Shown here: in pieces, positions 26,865 through 35,709 of the stretch
Position numbering within the stretch: the first letter of the stretch is position 1
How the letters are laid out: the number at the start of each line of letters is the position of its first letter
NCBI RefSeq assembly: GCF_018130065.1
Contig: NZ_JAFCME010000001.1
Coordinates: 124,001 to 188,000, forward strand
Direction of reading: 5' to 3'
DNA: 64,000 nucleotides
Source: Bradyrhizobium sp. AUGA SZCCT0158
GTDB taxonomy: Bacteria; Pseudomonadota; Alphaproteobacteria; Rhizobiales; Xanthobacteraceae
Translations under genes and position numbers: made by a program
Notes under the pieces: generated by a model
Seen by the model: the letters and a program-made list of their open reading frames with translations, nothing else
Database searches by the model: none
Told to the model about the DNA's origin: nothing

Positions 26865-26941
26865 CGATCGCTTCGACCGTTGCACTTGGGCCGCGCTATA
26901 CCTTGAAAATGCGATCCAACCGACTGATCAACCGGACGTCA

Positions 26942-28159
26942 TCATTTCGCCGACGCTGACGTTCCAACCTCATCGATCAGCTTCCAGGACGAACCTTCAA
27001 ATTTCGCCATGCGCAGCGATTCATAGGGTGCGTAGTCCTGCGGCGTGGTGTTGAGCTGAATTCCGGGCAGCATCATCTTGAGACGCGTGCCCTTCATGTT
27101 GGTCGCCTGTTTCAGGAGATTTTCCCGCGTCAGGTCGTCTCCGCACTTCGTAATCGCCTTGACGATACCCTGCACGTTGACATAGCCCGACAGGGCGACG
27201 AAATCGCCGGGATTGTCGTTCGGCGCCCACTTCTTCATGAACTCCACATACTCCTTCACCTCGGCGTCATCGGCCCAGGCCGGATCACCAGCCTGCTTGG
27301 TGAATTGCGTCGTGATGATGCCTTGCGCGTTATCGAAGCCGGCCGGCTCCAGCACCGTCTTGACCGAATTGGTCGGGCTGGCAAGGAACTGCAGCGGCGT
27401 CCAGCCCGTCTCCTTCACCTTGCGCAGGCCTTGCGCGGTGAATTTCGGCGTCGAGAAGTACAGCAACGTGTCGGCGCCGGAATCCTTCAGGCGAACGATC
27501 TGCGAGTCGATGGTCGGCTCGGTTATTTCATAGGTCACTTCGGCAACGATCTTGATCTTGTCGCCGAGCCCAGCCTTCAGGCCGACCAGAAAGTCCTTGC
27601 CGTAATCATCGTTCTGATACAGCACGCCGATTTTGGCCGCCGGCTTGTGCTTGAGGATGTACTGCCCGAACGTCTTCCCCTCCATCTCGAAGCCCGGATA
27701 CATCGGCACGGTCCAGGGGAAGTTCTGCGGATCGGCGAAACGCCGGCCGCCGGCAGACACGAAGATATGCGGCACCTTGGCGCCGTTCAGATATTTCTGG
27801 ATCGCGACATTCGGTGTGGTGCCCACGGTACCGACATCGGCCAGCACCTCGTCATTCTCGACCAGTTTTCGGGTCTGTTCGATTGCCTTCGGCGGACTGA
27901 AGGCGTTGTCGAGCGAGATCATGTTGATCTTGCGGCCGTTGATGCCGCCCGCCTCGTTGACCATCTTGAAATAGCCGGTCATCACGCGGCCGTAGCTGGA
28001 GAACGCCGATGCCGGCCCGCTATAGGGCACGGTCTGGCCGAGCTTGATCTCGGTATCGGTGACGCCGGGCCCGTATTTCTTCTCGGCGGCCGACAGATCA
28101 CCGGTCGTTGCGACGGCCATCACGGCAACCGCGGCTATCAATCCAAATTTCCGGATCAT
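26942..28159 (-). CDS. Branched-chain-type ABC transporter substrate-binding protein (orphan)
   Basis: 405 residues with signal peptide MIRKFGLIAAVAVMAVATTGDLSAAE. The periplasmic binding fold type I has GVTDTEIKLGQTVPYSGPASAFSSYG and GGINGRKINMISLDNAFSPPKAIEQTRKLVE. No permease or ATPase gene flanks it, so it may feed either complete Liv-type importer in the window. Its promoter carries a CTAGTGTAC element 44 bp upstream and a TTACAAGCAAGTTAG element shared with the aromatic cluster promoter at 29880. Confidence 0.91.
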   Translation of the reverse strand: MIRKFGLIAAVAVMAVATTGDLSAAEKKYGPGVTDTEIKLGQTVPYSGPASAFSSYGRVMTGYFKMVNEAGGINGRKINMISLDNAFSPPKAIEQTRKLVENDEVLADVGTVGTTPNVAIQKYLNGAKVPHIFVSAGGRRFADPQNFPWTVPMYPGFEMEGKTFGQYILKHKPAAKIGVLYQNDDYGKDFLVGLKAGLGDKIKIVAEVTYEITEPTIDSQIVRLKDSGADTLLYFSTPKFTAQGLRKVKETGWTPLQFLASPTNSVKTVLEPAGFDNAQGIITTQFTKQAGDPAWADDAEVKEYVEFMKKWAPNDNPGDFVALSGYVNVQGIVKAITKCGDDLTRENLLKQATNMKGTRLKMMLPGIQLNTTPQDYAPYESLRMAKFEGSSWKLIDEVGTSASAK

Positions 28160-28202
28160 GCTTCCCTCCCGTTTAGCCCGCTTGAACGGATCTCAATTTA
28201 AC

Positions 28203-28220
28203 GGTACACTAGCATACTAA
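28203..28220. promoter_or_regulatory. Variant of the GTGTACTA promoter element
   Basis: On the minus strand it reads TATGCTAGTGTACCG, matching the CTAGTGTACTA element at 52274-52283 except at the last two bases. It lies 44 bp upstream of the binding-protein start at 28159. Confidence 0.4.
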
Positions 28221-28228
28221 TTTTTACC

Positions 28229-28243
28229 TTACAAGCAAGTTAG
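28229..28243. promoter_or_regulatory. TTACAAGCARGTTRG element, copy 1
   Basis: TTACAAGCAAGTTAG. A second copy with 13 of 15 identical bases is at 29880-29894, and similarity extends about 10 bp further (GGTTT-rich). It lies 70 bp upstream of the binding-protein gene. Candidate site for the TetR regulator encoded at 34133 (inference). Confidence 0.5.
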
Positions 28244-28307
28244 CCGGTTTCTTTTGTCGCGGGCCCGTAGGTAGCGGTGTCGGCGCGCATCAGCACGGCC
28301 TACCCTT

Positions 28308-28803
28308 CTACTCGCACGCCCTGGATTCGCCTTTGGTTTCCTGCAGTTCAATCCGGTCGATCTGCGCGAACAATTCATCCGCAATATCAAGATCGGCTGC
28401 GAAGTTCATGGGATCGGCGTGGCCGCAGATCACGTCGGCGAAATGCCAGGTCGCCACAGCCACCACCCGGTCCTTTGCCATCATCGCGATCTTGAGCGGA
28501 TGCCTGGCGCCGACACCGCGTGCGGTCTGGTAGCCGTCAGCGATGCAATAGAGTTCGACCCGCATTTTCCCGGTCGCTACCGCCTGGATCGAAACCTCGA
28601 TGTCGCAAAAGCCGAACGCGGGATCGTCGCGCGAGCCCTCCGCATAGAAGTAAAATGCACCGATTTTGCCATGCGCGCACGGACCCAATGCGCGGTCGCG
28701 CGGCACCTGCGGGTCCGGCCTTGCCGGCGTACGCGGCGGGAGAAGCCCAAGCGAACAGAATTGACGATAGGAATAGCAGGTAGCCAGAACAGCCTCCCCT
28801 CAC
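28308..28803 (-). pseudogene. Possible frameshifted small secreted protein of unknown function
   Basis: A GTG at 28803, following the amidohydrolase stop, opens a good signal peptide (GYLLFLSSILFAWASPAAYA) that soon loses any coding look. The next frame takes over around 28715-28735 with PQVPRDRALGPCAHGKIGAFYFYAEG and continues for 132 codons to 28308 (FCDIEVSIQAVATGKMRVELYC...VATWHFADVICGHADPM). Together they would make one exported protein of about 160 residues broken by a single frameshift. Alternatively the 132-codon frame from GTG 28706 is a gene by itself. I do not recognise the family. Confidence 0.4.
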
Positions 28804-28810
28804 ATTCGCT

Positions 28811-29806
28811 TCAAGCCGGGGCCCTGATGTCGAGACCCAACAAGCCCTTTGCATTGCTCATAAACGTTTCACGCGCGAGGCCCAGCGCCCGCTCGGCAAA
28901 CTCGACCGGCCGATCCTGTTTGATCATGAACGGATAGTCCGACCCGGCCACAATGCGGTCCTTGCCGACCTTGGTCACCAGATAGTCCAACGCGACATCG
29001 TCATAGAGGATGGTGTCGTAGTAGAACGACTTCACCATCTCGCCGGGATCGCGCGGAAACAGGCTATTTAGCGGCGGTCCGATACTCCGGGCGTGCCGCA
29101 GCCGTGGCAGGATCCAAGGCAGCGCGCCGCCGCCATGGCTGAGCAGGATCCGCAGATCTGGGAAGCGCTCAGTCACACCGTTGGTCATCAGCGACACGGC
29201 GGCAAAAGCGGTTTCGAGCGGAAATGCAGCGACCGCCGCCAGCTCGGGCCGGCCACCCATGCGGTCGAGACCGAGCGGGTGCAGCGGATGGACCATCACC
29301 AGCAGCCCCGCCTGCTCGGCCGCGGCATAGATATCGTGCAGCCTGATATCGCCGAGCGGAATACCGTTGATGTGGCTGCCGATCTCGATGCCGCGCAGGC
29401 CGAGAGATTTGATCTCTTCCAGCCGTTTGACGGCGAGAGACGCATCCTGCATCGGCGCCATGCCGATGCCGATGAATTTCCTGGGGTTCGCATGGCAGAG
29501 TTCAGCGATGCCCTCATTGATACACCGGCACAACGCGTCGGCATCCGCGGCCGGAAACCAGTGCGACAGCAGTTCCGGCATTGGCGAGACGACCTGCACG
29601 TCGACATCGTCGGCCGACATGTCATGGATGCGGCGGTTGGCGTCCCAGCTTCGGGAATCGATGACGCGGAACACCTTGCCGCCGACCATCACCGCGGCCC
29701 CATCCGCGCCCTTGCGTTCGATCGACGGCCAGAGCGGATTGCGCCCGGCGTGCTGCGGAATGCTGCCGGGAACGAAATGAGTATGGGTATCGATGGCCTC
29801 GGCCAC
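28811..29806 (-). CDS. Amidohydrolase family 2 (ACMSD-like decarboxylase/hydrolase)
   Basis: About 331 residues from GTG 29806, chosen because AGGAAG lies 6 nt upstream and the protein then begins VAEAIDTHTHF; ATGs at 29830 and 29878 are in frame. The metal motif DTHTHF, later VMVHPLHPLG, LLSHGGGALPWI and the C-terminal VAGSDYPFM are those of amidohydrolase-2 proteins such as aminocarboxymuconate-semialdehyde decarboxylase and gamma-resorcylate decarboxylase. This fits a step after extradiol ring cleavage. It is divergent from the reductase gene that begins the aromatic cluster. Confidence 0.87.
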   Translation of the reverse strand: MAEAIDTHTHFVPGSIPQHAGRNPLWPSIERKGADGAAVMVGGKVFRVIDSRSWDANRRIHDMSADDVDVQVVSPMPELLSHWFPAADADALCRCINEGIAELCHANPRKFIGIGMAPMQDASLAVKRLEEIKSLGLRGIEIGSHINGIPLGDIRLHDIYAAAEQAGLLVMVHPLHPLGLDRMGGRPELAAVAAFPLETAFAAVSLMTNGVTERFPDLRILLSHGGGALPWILPRLRHARSIGPPLNSLFPRDPGEMVKSFYYDTILYDDVALDYLVTKVGKDRIVAGSDYPFMIKQDRPVEFAERALGLARETFMSNAKGLLGLDIRAPA

Positions 29807-29879
29807 AACGCGCTTCCTCGATATTGTCATGCACCGCACTAATTCCGCACATTCTCCGGGCGGAACCTGCGATGTCACT

Positions 29880-29894
29880 TTACAAGCAGGTTGG
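29880..29894. promoter_or_regulatory. TTACAAGCARGTTRG element, copy 2
   Basis: TTACAAGCAGGTTGG, 74 bp upstream of the amidohydrolase start and 119 bp before the reductase start, in the divergent promoter of the aromatic cluster. Partner of the copy at 28229. Confidence 0.5.
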
Positions 29895-30013
29895 ACTGTT
29901 TTTAATATGGATGCAATCGAAAGAATGGACGGCAGGGTTTTGCGAACCTCGCTCGACCGGCTTCATGAAAACGGCGCGACGATCAAGATCGCGTCAGGGA
30001 GCGAAAGCGGAAA

Positions 30014-31225
30014 TTGTCGGCGCCAATCGAAAACATCGTGATTGCAGGAGCAGGCCAGGCCGGGGGCCGTGCGGCGGAAGCGTTGCGCGCCCGCGGCTTT
30101 CAGGGCGCCATCACCATGCTCGGCGAAGAGCCCCACCCGCCCTACGAGCGGCCGCAATTGTCCAAGGCGATGCTGCACAGCCCGGGAGTGGCGGTTGCCT
30201 ATCTCAAACAGACCCAGGATTGGAGCGACGTCCTGAACGTTCGGCTCGAAACCGGTGCGGCAGTAACCGATTGCGACGCCGACCGCCGCACGGTTACCAC
30301 GGCCGATGGCCGTTCGTTCGCCTACGATCGCCTGCTGATCGCAACGGGAACGCGGCCTCGCCGGCTTGCTGCACTGGAAAACCCGGGCCTTGAAATTCAG
30401 TACCTGCGCAACGTCGAGGATGCGCTGCGCTTTCGCAAATCCGTTCAACATCAATCCCGGATCGTGATCGTCGGCGGCGGCGTGATCGGGCTGGAGGCGG
30501 CCTGCGCAGCGGCCAGGAACGGATGTCGTGTCACGGTGATCGAGAGCGAGCCGCGCTTGCTGGCCCGGGCATTCCCGCCGCTCGTCAGCGACATCGTCGC
30601 CGCCAGCCATCGCAGCCATGGCGTCAACTTCATCTTTGGCGCGACCGTCACCGGAAGTACGCCTGATGGCGTTCAGCTCAGCAATGGCGAAGAAATCGAA
30701 GCGGATCTGGTGCTGATCGGCATTGGCGTCGAACCGGTGCCGACGGTCGCGGAACGGCTTGGTTTGCCGTCGCAAGTCGGAATCGCCGTCGATGCCTGCG
30801 GCCGCACCGCGGCCTCAGGCGTATTCTGCGCCGGCGATGCCGCCCTGCAATGGAGCCGATGTCACGGCCGCGCGATCCGTGTCGAGACCTGGGCCAATGC
30901 GCAGAACCAGGCGATTTCGGTGGCGGCGAACATGATCGGCGAGGCCAGAGAATACAGCGACCCGCCCTGGTTCTGGACCGACCAGTATGACCTGAACATT
31001 CAGGTCGCCGGTGACATGCTCGACAGCGACCACATCGTCCGCGGCGATGAACGTTCTGGAAAATTCTCGGTTGTAGCGATGCGCGGCTCGGAAGTGGTCG
31101 GCGCGCTGTCGGTCAATGCCGCCAAGGAGATGGCCATGCTCAAGCGTGTAATCGCAGCGAACGCCAAGCCGTCACGTGCCGACCTTGAATCGCCCGCCTA
31201 CGATCTGCGGGCCGCCTTGAAATGA
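30014..31225 (+). CDS. NAD(P)H-dependent ferredoxin/rubredoxin reductase, FAD-binding
   Basis: 403 residues from a TTG at 30014. The FAD site is IVIAGAGQAGGRAAEALRARG, the NAD site is RIVIVGGGVIGLEAACAAA near residue 150, ATGTRPRRL lies near 110 and the second FAD motif is GVFCAGDAA near 270. The C-terminal reductase domain begins FWTDQYDLNIQVAGD, as in BphA4/ToluA-type reductases. It should pass electrons from NADH to the Rieske ferredoxin at 33816. First gene of the plus-strand aromatic dioxygenase operon. Confidence 0.92.
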   Translation: MSAPIENIVIAGAGQAGGRAAEALRARGFQGAITMLGEEPHPPYERPQLSKAMLHSPGVAVAYLKQTQDWSDVLNVRLETGAAVTDCDADRRTVTTADGRSFAYDRLLIATGTRPRRLAALENPGLEIQYLRNVEDALRFRKSVQHQSRIVIVGGGVIGLEAACAAARNGCRVTVIESEPRLLARAFPPLVSDIVAASHRSHGVNFIFGATVTGSTPDGVQLSNGEEIEADLVLIGIGVEPVPTVAERLGLPSQVGIAVDACGRTAASGVFCAGDAALQWSRCHGRAIRVETWANAQNQAISVAANMIGEAREYSDPPWFWTDQYDLNIQVAGDMLDSDHIVRGDERSGKFSVVAMRGSEVVGALSVNAAKEMAMLKRVIAANAKPSRADLESPAYDLRAALK

Positions 31226-31256
31226 AAAGCAAAGAAATTTCCAGGGAGAAACAGCA

Positions 31257-32528
31257 ATGAACGCGTTCCAACGGATGAATACCGCGCTCATGATCGATGA
31301 AGGCAAGAAGATATTCAAGGTTTCGCGCCGGGCCTTTGTCGATCCCGATATTCTGGAGGCCGAGCGGGCGCAGATCTTCGACAAATGCTGGCTCTACCTC
31401 GGCCATAGCTCCGAACTCGCCAAGCCCGGGGATTTCGTCACACGCTCGGTCGGGGGGCGGAACATCCTGTTCGCGCGCGATGGCAAGGGCAATCTCAAGG
31501 CGATGCTCAACACCTGCCCGCATCGCGGTGCGCAGGTCTGCCGCGAAAAGCACGGCAGCGCCAAATCCTTCCAATGCTTCTATCACGGCTGGGTATTTGG
31601 GCTCGATGGAACGCTGCGCAGCCAGCCTGGCGAGTCCTCCTACGCCGAGGATTTCAAGGAGCGCTCGACCTCCAACATGCAGCAGGTGGCTCGGTTCGAG
31701 AGCTACCGCGATCTCAATTTCCTCTGCTTCGACAAGGGCGTCGAAAGTCTCTCGGACTATCTGGGTCCGGTGAAGGAGTATCTCGATGTGATCTGCGATC
31801 AGGCCGAGATGGGAATGATCATCGTCGGCGGCACGCAGGAATACTCGATGCGGGCGAACTGGAAGCTGCTGACCGAGAACAGCATCGACGGCTACCACGC
31901 GTTGACGACGCATGCGACCTATCTGGACTATCTGAAGTCGGCGACCGGCGCGCTGGCTCAGGTCGCCTTTGAGGGCTCGGCGCGCGATCTCGGCAAAGGA
32001 CATGCCGTGCTCGAGTACAAGGCGCCGTGGGGTCGCCCCGTCGCGCAATGGATTCCCTCATGGGGCGAAGAAGGAAAACGCGAGCTTACCCGTCTCTATG
32101 ATGGCCTGGTGAAGCGTTTCGGCAAGGAACGCGCCGATCGCATCGCCACCTTCAACCGCAATCTGTTTATCTTCCCGAACCTGGTGATCAACGACATCAT
32201 GGCCGTGACGGTGCGAACCTATTATCCCGCCGCGCCCGACTTCATGAACATCAGCGCCTGGGCCCTGGCCCCCAAGGAAGAGACCGAATGGGCGCGGAAG
32301 TACCGGCTGTTCAACTTCCTGGAATTTCTCGGGCCCGGCGGCTTTGCAACACCTGACGACGTCGAGGCGCTCGAACAGTGCCAGCGCGGTTTTCGCAACT
32401 CCGCCGAGGCGCAGTGGAACGACATTTCGAAAGGCATGGGCAAGGACAACCCGTCCTACGACGACGAATTGCAGATGCGCGCGTTCTGGTCGAACTGGAA
32501 CGAGCATATTTTCAAGGTGCCGGCATGA
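31257..32528 (+). CDS. Rieske non-heme iron oxygenase, alpha subunit (aromatic dioxygenase)
   Basis: 423 residues. The Rieske [2Fe-2S] ligands are Cys87/His89 (CPHRGAQVC) and Cys107/His110 (CFYHGW). The mononuclear iron motif ENSIDGYHALTTH carries the bridging Asp211 and His214/His219. These are the features of ring-hydroxylating dioxygenase large subunits. It overlaps the beta subunit gene by ATGA and shares the operon with reductase, ferredoxin and diol dehydrogenase, so this is a complete three-component system. The substrate is not predictable. Confidence 0.94.
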   Translation: MNAFQRMNTALMIDEGKKIFKVSRRAFVDPDILEAERAQIFDKCWLYLGHSSELAKPGDFVTRSVGGRNILFARDGKGNLKAMLNTCPHRGAQVCREKHGSAKSFQCFYHGWVFGLDGTLRSQPGESSYAEDFKERSTSNMQQVARFESYRDLNFLCFDKGVESLSDYLGPVKEYLDVICDQAEMGMIIVGGTQEYSMRANWKLLTENSIDGYHALTTHATYLDYLKSATGALAQVAFEGSARDLGKGHAVLEYKAPWGRPVAQWIPSWGEEGKRELTRLYDGLVKRFGKERADRIATFNRNLFIFPNLVINDIMAVTVRTYYPAAPDFMNISAWALAPKEETEWARKYRLFNFLEFLGPGGFATPDDVEALEQCQRGFRNSAEAQWNDISKGMGKDNPSYDDELQMRAFWSNWNEHIFKVPA

Positions 32529-33031
32529 GCGACGGAGTAACCGCGATGCACACCATAGCCCGTACCGACGTCGAGGATTTCCTGTTCGCCGAAGCCGAAC
32601 TGCTGGATGAATGGCGGCTTCCGGAATGGCTGGAGCTGTTCACCGACGACGCGATCTATTATGTCCCGGCGACGGATCTGGCCGTCGACGCTTCGCCCGA
32701 CAACAACCTGTTCTATGTCGCCGACGACCGCTTCCGTCTCAGCGAGCGGGTCAAGCGCTTGATGAAACGAACCGCGCATGCCGAGTTCCCGCATTCGCGG
32801 ACACGACACCTCGTCAGCAACGTCCGTATCAGAAAGCATATCGGCGACGATATCGAGGTGAGTTCGGCCTTTATCACCTACCGCACCAAGGATGGCGTCA
32901 CCGACACGTATTTCGGCAGCAACCGGTATCGTCTGGTGCCCGGCAACGGCACCTTCCGGATCAAGGAAAAGCGCTGCCTCTTGGACAGCGAAGGTCTTCG
33001 CGCCCAGGGCCGCGTCAGCATCATTCTGTGA
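32525..33031 (+). CDS. Aromatic-ring-hydroxylating dioxygenase, beta subunit
   Basis: 168 residues from ATG 32525, in ATGA overlap with the alpha gene (an internal ATG at 32546 is an alternative). The NTF2-like small-subunit fold shows DVEDFLFAEAELLDEWRLPEWLELFTDDAIYYVPATD, then HAEFPHSRTRHLVSNVRI and YFGSNRYRLVPGNGTFRIKEKRC. Partner of the alpha subunit in the hexameric oxygenase typical of this class. Confidence 0.92.
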   Translation: MSDGVTAMHTIARTDVEDFLFAEAELLDEWRLPEWLELFTDDAIYYVPATDLAVDASPDNNLFYVADDRFRLSERVKRLMKRTAHAEFPHSRTRHLVSNVRIRKHIGDDIEVSSAFITYRTKDGVTDTYFGSNRYRLVPGNGTFRIKEKRCLLDSEGLRAQGRVSIIL

Positions 33032-33045
33032 AAGCAAGGCAGGCA

Positions 33046-33807
33046 ATGGATCAAAAGCTCAGGGATAATGTCGCCATCGTCACCGGTGCGGCCAAGGGCA
33101 TCGGCCTCGCGATCGCCGAGCGGTTGGCGCGGGACGGTGCCAAGCTCGTGCTCGCCGACCTCGACGAGGCCGGGCTGAAACAGGCCGCCGCCCATCTCGG
33201 CAAAGAGTTCGGCGCCGAGGTCACCAGCCATGCCGGCGATCTCTCCGATCAGGGCACGGCGGAAAAAACCATCAATCTCGCGAGCGAGCGCTTCGGCCGC
33301 CTCGACATCCTCATCAACAACGCCGGCGGCGGCATCATCAGGGCATTCGTCGAACAAACGCCGGAAACCCTGAAAACCACCATCGACCGCAATCTCTGGA
33401 CCGTGCTGTGGTGCTCCTGGTACGCGGTTCCCAGGATGCGCGAGCAGGCGTATGGCCGCATCATCAACCTCGGCGCCGATTCAGTCCGCAACGGCCTGTG
33501 GGATCATGCCGCCTATAACGCGGCCAAGGGCGGCGTTCATGGCCTTACGACAGGCATGGCACGTGAATTCGCCAAGGACGGCATCACGGTCAATACGGTC
33601 GCCCCCTGCGCGGTCAACACGCCGCAGATGGTGGCGATCACCAAGAGCAACCCCGCGCTCGCCGCCAAGTTCGTCAGCGTCATTCCCATGGGCCGTCCGG
33701 CCGAAATGGAAGAAGTCGCCTCGATGGTTTCCTATCTCGCTTCCGCCGAAGCGTCGTTCGTGACTGGACAGGTCATCAGCGTCAACGGCGGCAGCACCAT
33801 GCTCTAG
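33046..33807 (+). CDS. Short-chain dehydrogenase, probable cis-dihydrodiol dehydrogenase
   Basis: 253 residues from ATG 33046. It has TGAAKGIGLAIAERL, INNAGGGIIRAF, the catalytic Ser in NLGADS, and Tyr-Lys in HAAYNAAKGG, with the C-terminal GQVISVNGGSTML. The position between the oxygenase beta subunit and the Rieske ferredoxin suggests NAD-dependent oxidation of the cis-diol to a catechol. This is inferred from context: sequence alone says only SDR. Confidence 0.88.
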   Translation: MDQKLRDNVAIVTGAAKGIGLAIAERLARDGAKLVLADLDEAGLKQAAAHLGKEFGAEVTSHAGDLSDQGTAEKTINLASERFGRLDILINNAGGGIIRAFVEQTPETLKTTIDRNLWTVLWCSWYAVPRMREQAYGRIINLGADSVRNGLWDHAAYNAAKGGVHGLTTGMAREFAKDGITVNTVAPCAVNTPQMVAITKSNPALAAKFVSVIPMGRPAEMEEVASMVSYLASAEASFVTGQVISVNGGSTML

Positions 33808-33815
33808 GTCTTGAT

Positions 33816-34130
33816 ATGGGTGAAACAGTCGTTCTCTGCGCGGCCAATGAAGTGGTCGAAGGTGAAATCAAGCAGGCGCCGCTGCCAGATGGCTCCAACG
33901 TGGCGCTCTACCGGGTCGACGGCGCGATCTACGCCACCGCCGACATGTGTACCCATGGCGAGGCGTCGCTTGCGGAAGAAGGCATCATCACCGGGAGGAC
34001 CGTCGAGTGCACGTTCCACTTCGGCACCTTCGACGTGACCACCGGCGAGCCGACCGGCATGCCCTGCGAGATCGCACTGAAAACATATCCCGTCACTATC
34101 GTTGACGGCAACGTTCAGATCGAGGTCTAG
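33816..34130 (+). CDS. Rieske-type [2Fe-2S] ferredoxin
   Basis: 104 residues. Ligands are Cys45/His47 (MCTHGEASL) and Cys65/His68 (CTFHFGTFD), the spacing of BphA3-type ferredoxins of ring-hydroxylating systems. It moves electrons from the reductase (30014) to the oxygenase (31257). Located 8 bp after the SDR gene and 2 bp before the TetR gene, clearly in the same operon. Confidence 0.93.
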   Translation: MGETVVLCAANEVVEGEIKQAPLPDGSNVALYRVDGAIYATADMCTHGEASLAEEGIITGRTVECTFHFGTFDVTTGEPTGMPCEIALKTYPVTIVDGNVQIEV

Positions 34131-34132
34131 AA

Positions 34133-34816
34133 ATGGCGAACCGTCCTGACCGTGTCCCCGCCCCGCTGAAATCCGCGCGCCGCCCGCTCGGCACCGCCCG
34201 GCGAAGAACCCAGGCCGAGCGGACCGAGGAAACCCGCACGCGCATCCTCAAGGCCGCTTCCGAACTCATTCGCCGGCGCGGCTACGCCCGCTTTCGGACC
34301 GCCGACGTCGCCGCCGAAGCGGGACTTTCCCGTGGGGCGCAGCTTCATCATTTCCCGACCAAGGATTCGCTTGTGGTCGCCACCCTCGAGTACGTCTTCG
34401 AGCAAGCCCAGATCCAAAGCCGCCGCCGCGCGGCGGCCGTCAATCGGCCGCGTGACCTGATCGAAGCCGTGATCGAGGACGCGCGCGAGTTCTTCTTCAG
34501 CGAGCATTTCCTGGTGGCGATCGACATCGTGCTGTCGACGTCGACCGATCAGGCCGTGCGCAAGCAGATCCTTGATATCTCCCGCAAGGCGCGCCGGCCG
34601 GTCGAGACGGCCTGGACCGAAGCGCTGGCCGCGAGCGGCGTGCCGCCGTCGCTGTCAGCCGACATCGTCGCCCTGACGCTCAGTCTGGTGCGCGGCATGG
34701 CGCTGCGCACGCTGTGGGACAACGACCCCAAATGGTTCGACGAGCTGTTCGCGGTGTGGCGGCGGATGATCAAGATTTTCCTGGAATCCCAGCATCCGAA
34801 GGCGCGGGCGCGATGA
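34133..34816 (+). CDS. TetR family transcriptional regulator
   Basis: 227 residues. A basic N-terminal tail of about 30 residues is followed by a TetR helix-turn-helix (ILKAASELIRRRGYARFRTADVAAEAGLSRGAQLHHFPTKDSL). The C-terminal domain resembles TetR_C regulators of catabolic operons (SLVRGMALRTLWDNDPKWF). It is embedded in the aromatic operon and overlaps the first extradiol-like gene by ATGA, so it is co-expressed with what it probably controls. The TTACAAGCARGTT elements at 28229 and 29880 are candidate sites. Confidence 0.91.
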   Translation: MANRPDRVPAPLKSARRPLGTARRRTQAERTEETRTRILKAASELIRRRGYARFRTADVAAEAGLSRGAQLHHFPTKDSLVVATLEYVFEQAQIQSRRRAAAVNRPRDLIEAVIEDAREFFFSEHFLVAIDIVLSTSTDQAVRKQILDISRKARRPVETAWTEALAASGVPPSLSADIVALTLSLVRGMALRTLWDNDPKWFDELFAVWRRMIKIFLESQHPKARAR

Positions 34817-35709
34817 ACAACGGCCGCACCACCCCCCTGATCACCTCGGTCTGCTACGTGCGCCTCGCCGTCAGCGAGCCGGGCGCCAGCGCACGCTTTG
34901 TGTCCGATATTTTCGGCCTGCAACGCGTCGCCGATCAGGATGGCGAAATCGCCTTTCGTTCCGACGACCGGTTTCGCACGGTGAGCCTTGGCCAGAACGC
35001 CGCAGATGGCGCCAGCGTCGGGATCGAGGTCTGGGATGATACGGCGCTGGCAGAAATCGGCGGGCGATTGCGCGAACTCGGCTTCACGGTCCAAGAGGCG
35101 TCAGCCGGCGAGTGTCGGCGCCGCTATGTCCAGTCGGCGCTGCTGACCGAAGACGCATCAGGCAACCGGATCGATCTGGCGGTGCGCCCGACGCGAAGCG
35201 GACGGCGGTATTTTCCGCCGCGCGATGCCGGCATCGTCGCGTTTCATGGCGTCGGCCTTCGTAGCACCGATCACGCACGCGACCTCGCATTCTGGCGCGC
35301 GCTCGGCGCCGAGGTCAGCGACTGGGTCGGCGAGATCGCCTATCTGCGGATCGACGGATTGCACCACCGCATCGCGCTCTATCCGTCGAACCGCAATGGG
35401 CTGCTCTATGCGGCGTTCGAGGTCGAGGCGCTCGATCAGATCATGCAGAACAGCTACTTCATGCAGGAAAGCCAGATCAGGATCGTGCAGGGCCCGGGCC
35501 GCGAGGCGGCGTCGCGCCAGATGTTCCTGCATGTCGAGGGACCGGACGGCCTGGTCTTCTCCTACGTGAACGGCATGGCCGAACTCGACGGCAAGCCGCG
35601 GCTGGCGCGGCAATTCCCGCTTGCTGCCTCCTCGCTCTGCGACTGGGGCAGCGAAAGCAAGGACGTACCGGAACTGAGCGCCGGGCCGATGAACAGGAGA
35701 ACAACATGA
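34813..35709 (+). CDS. VOC-family extradiol-dioxygenase-like protein lacking the metal ligands
   Basis: 298 residues from ATG 34813 (ATGA overlap with tetR). It has the two-domain vicinal-oxygen-chelate fold of type-I extradiol dioxygenases and aligns throughout with the next gene. At the three iron-ligand positions it has Gly146 (preceded by His145), Tyr199 and Ser250 instead of His, His and Glu. The second-shell pair His184-His185 (LHHRIAL) is kept. Direct catalysis is doubtful; it may be a partner or ligand-binding subunit for the active paralogue. Confidence 0.85.
   Translation: MNNGRTTPLITSVCYVRLAVSEPGASARFVSDIFGLQRVADQDGEIAFRSDDRFRTVSLGQNAADGASVGIEVWDDTALAEIGGRLRELGFTVQEASAGECRRRYVQSALLTEDASGNRIDLAVRPTRSGRRYFPPRDAGIVAFHGVGLRSTDHARDLAFWRALGAEVSDWVGEIAYLRIDGLHHRIALYPSNRNGLLYAAFEVEALDQIMQNSYFMQESQIRIVQGPGREAASRQMFLHVEGPDGLVFSYVNGMAELDGKPRLARQFPLAASSLCDWGSESKDVPELSAGPMNRRTT

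Larger units (their letters stand above)
26184..26941. other. 758-bp gene-poor region with remnants
   Basis: No intact gene is recognised. It contains a long palindrome (26465-26518) and a short-chain dehydrogenase C-terminal remnant (26721-26864). A minus-strand stretch near 26600-26690 (TKLTITEHTEGGV) faintly recalls the end of an SRPBCC/AHSA1-type protein but cannot be supported. The base composition of 26260-26420 is more AT-rich than its neighbours. Confidence 0.6.
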
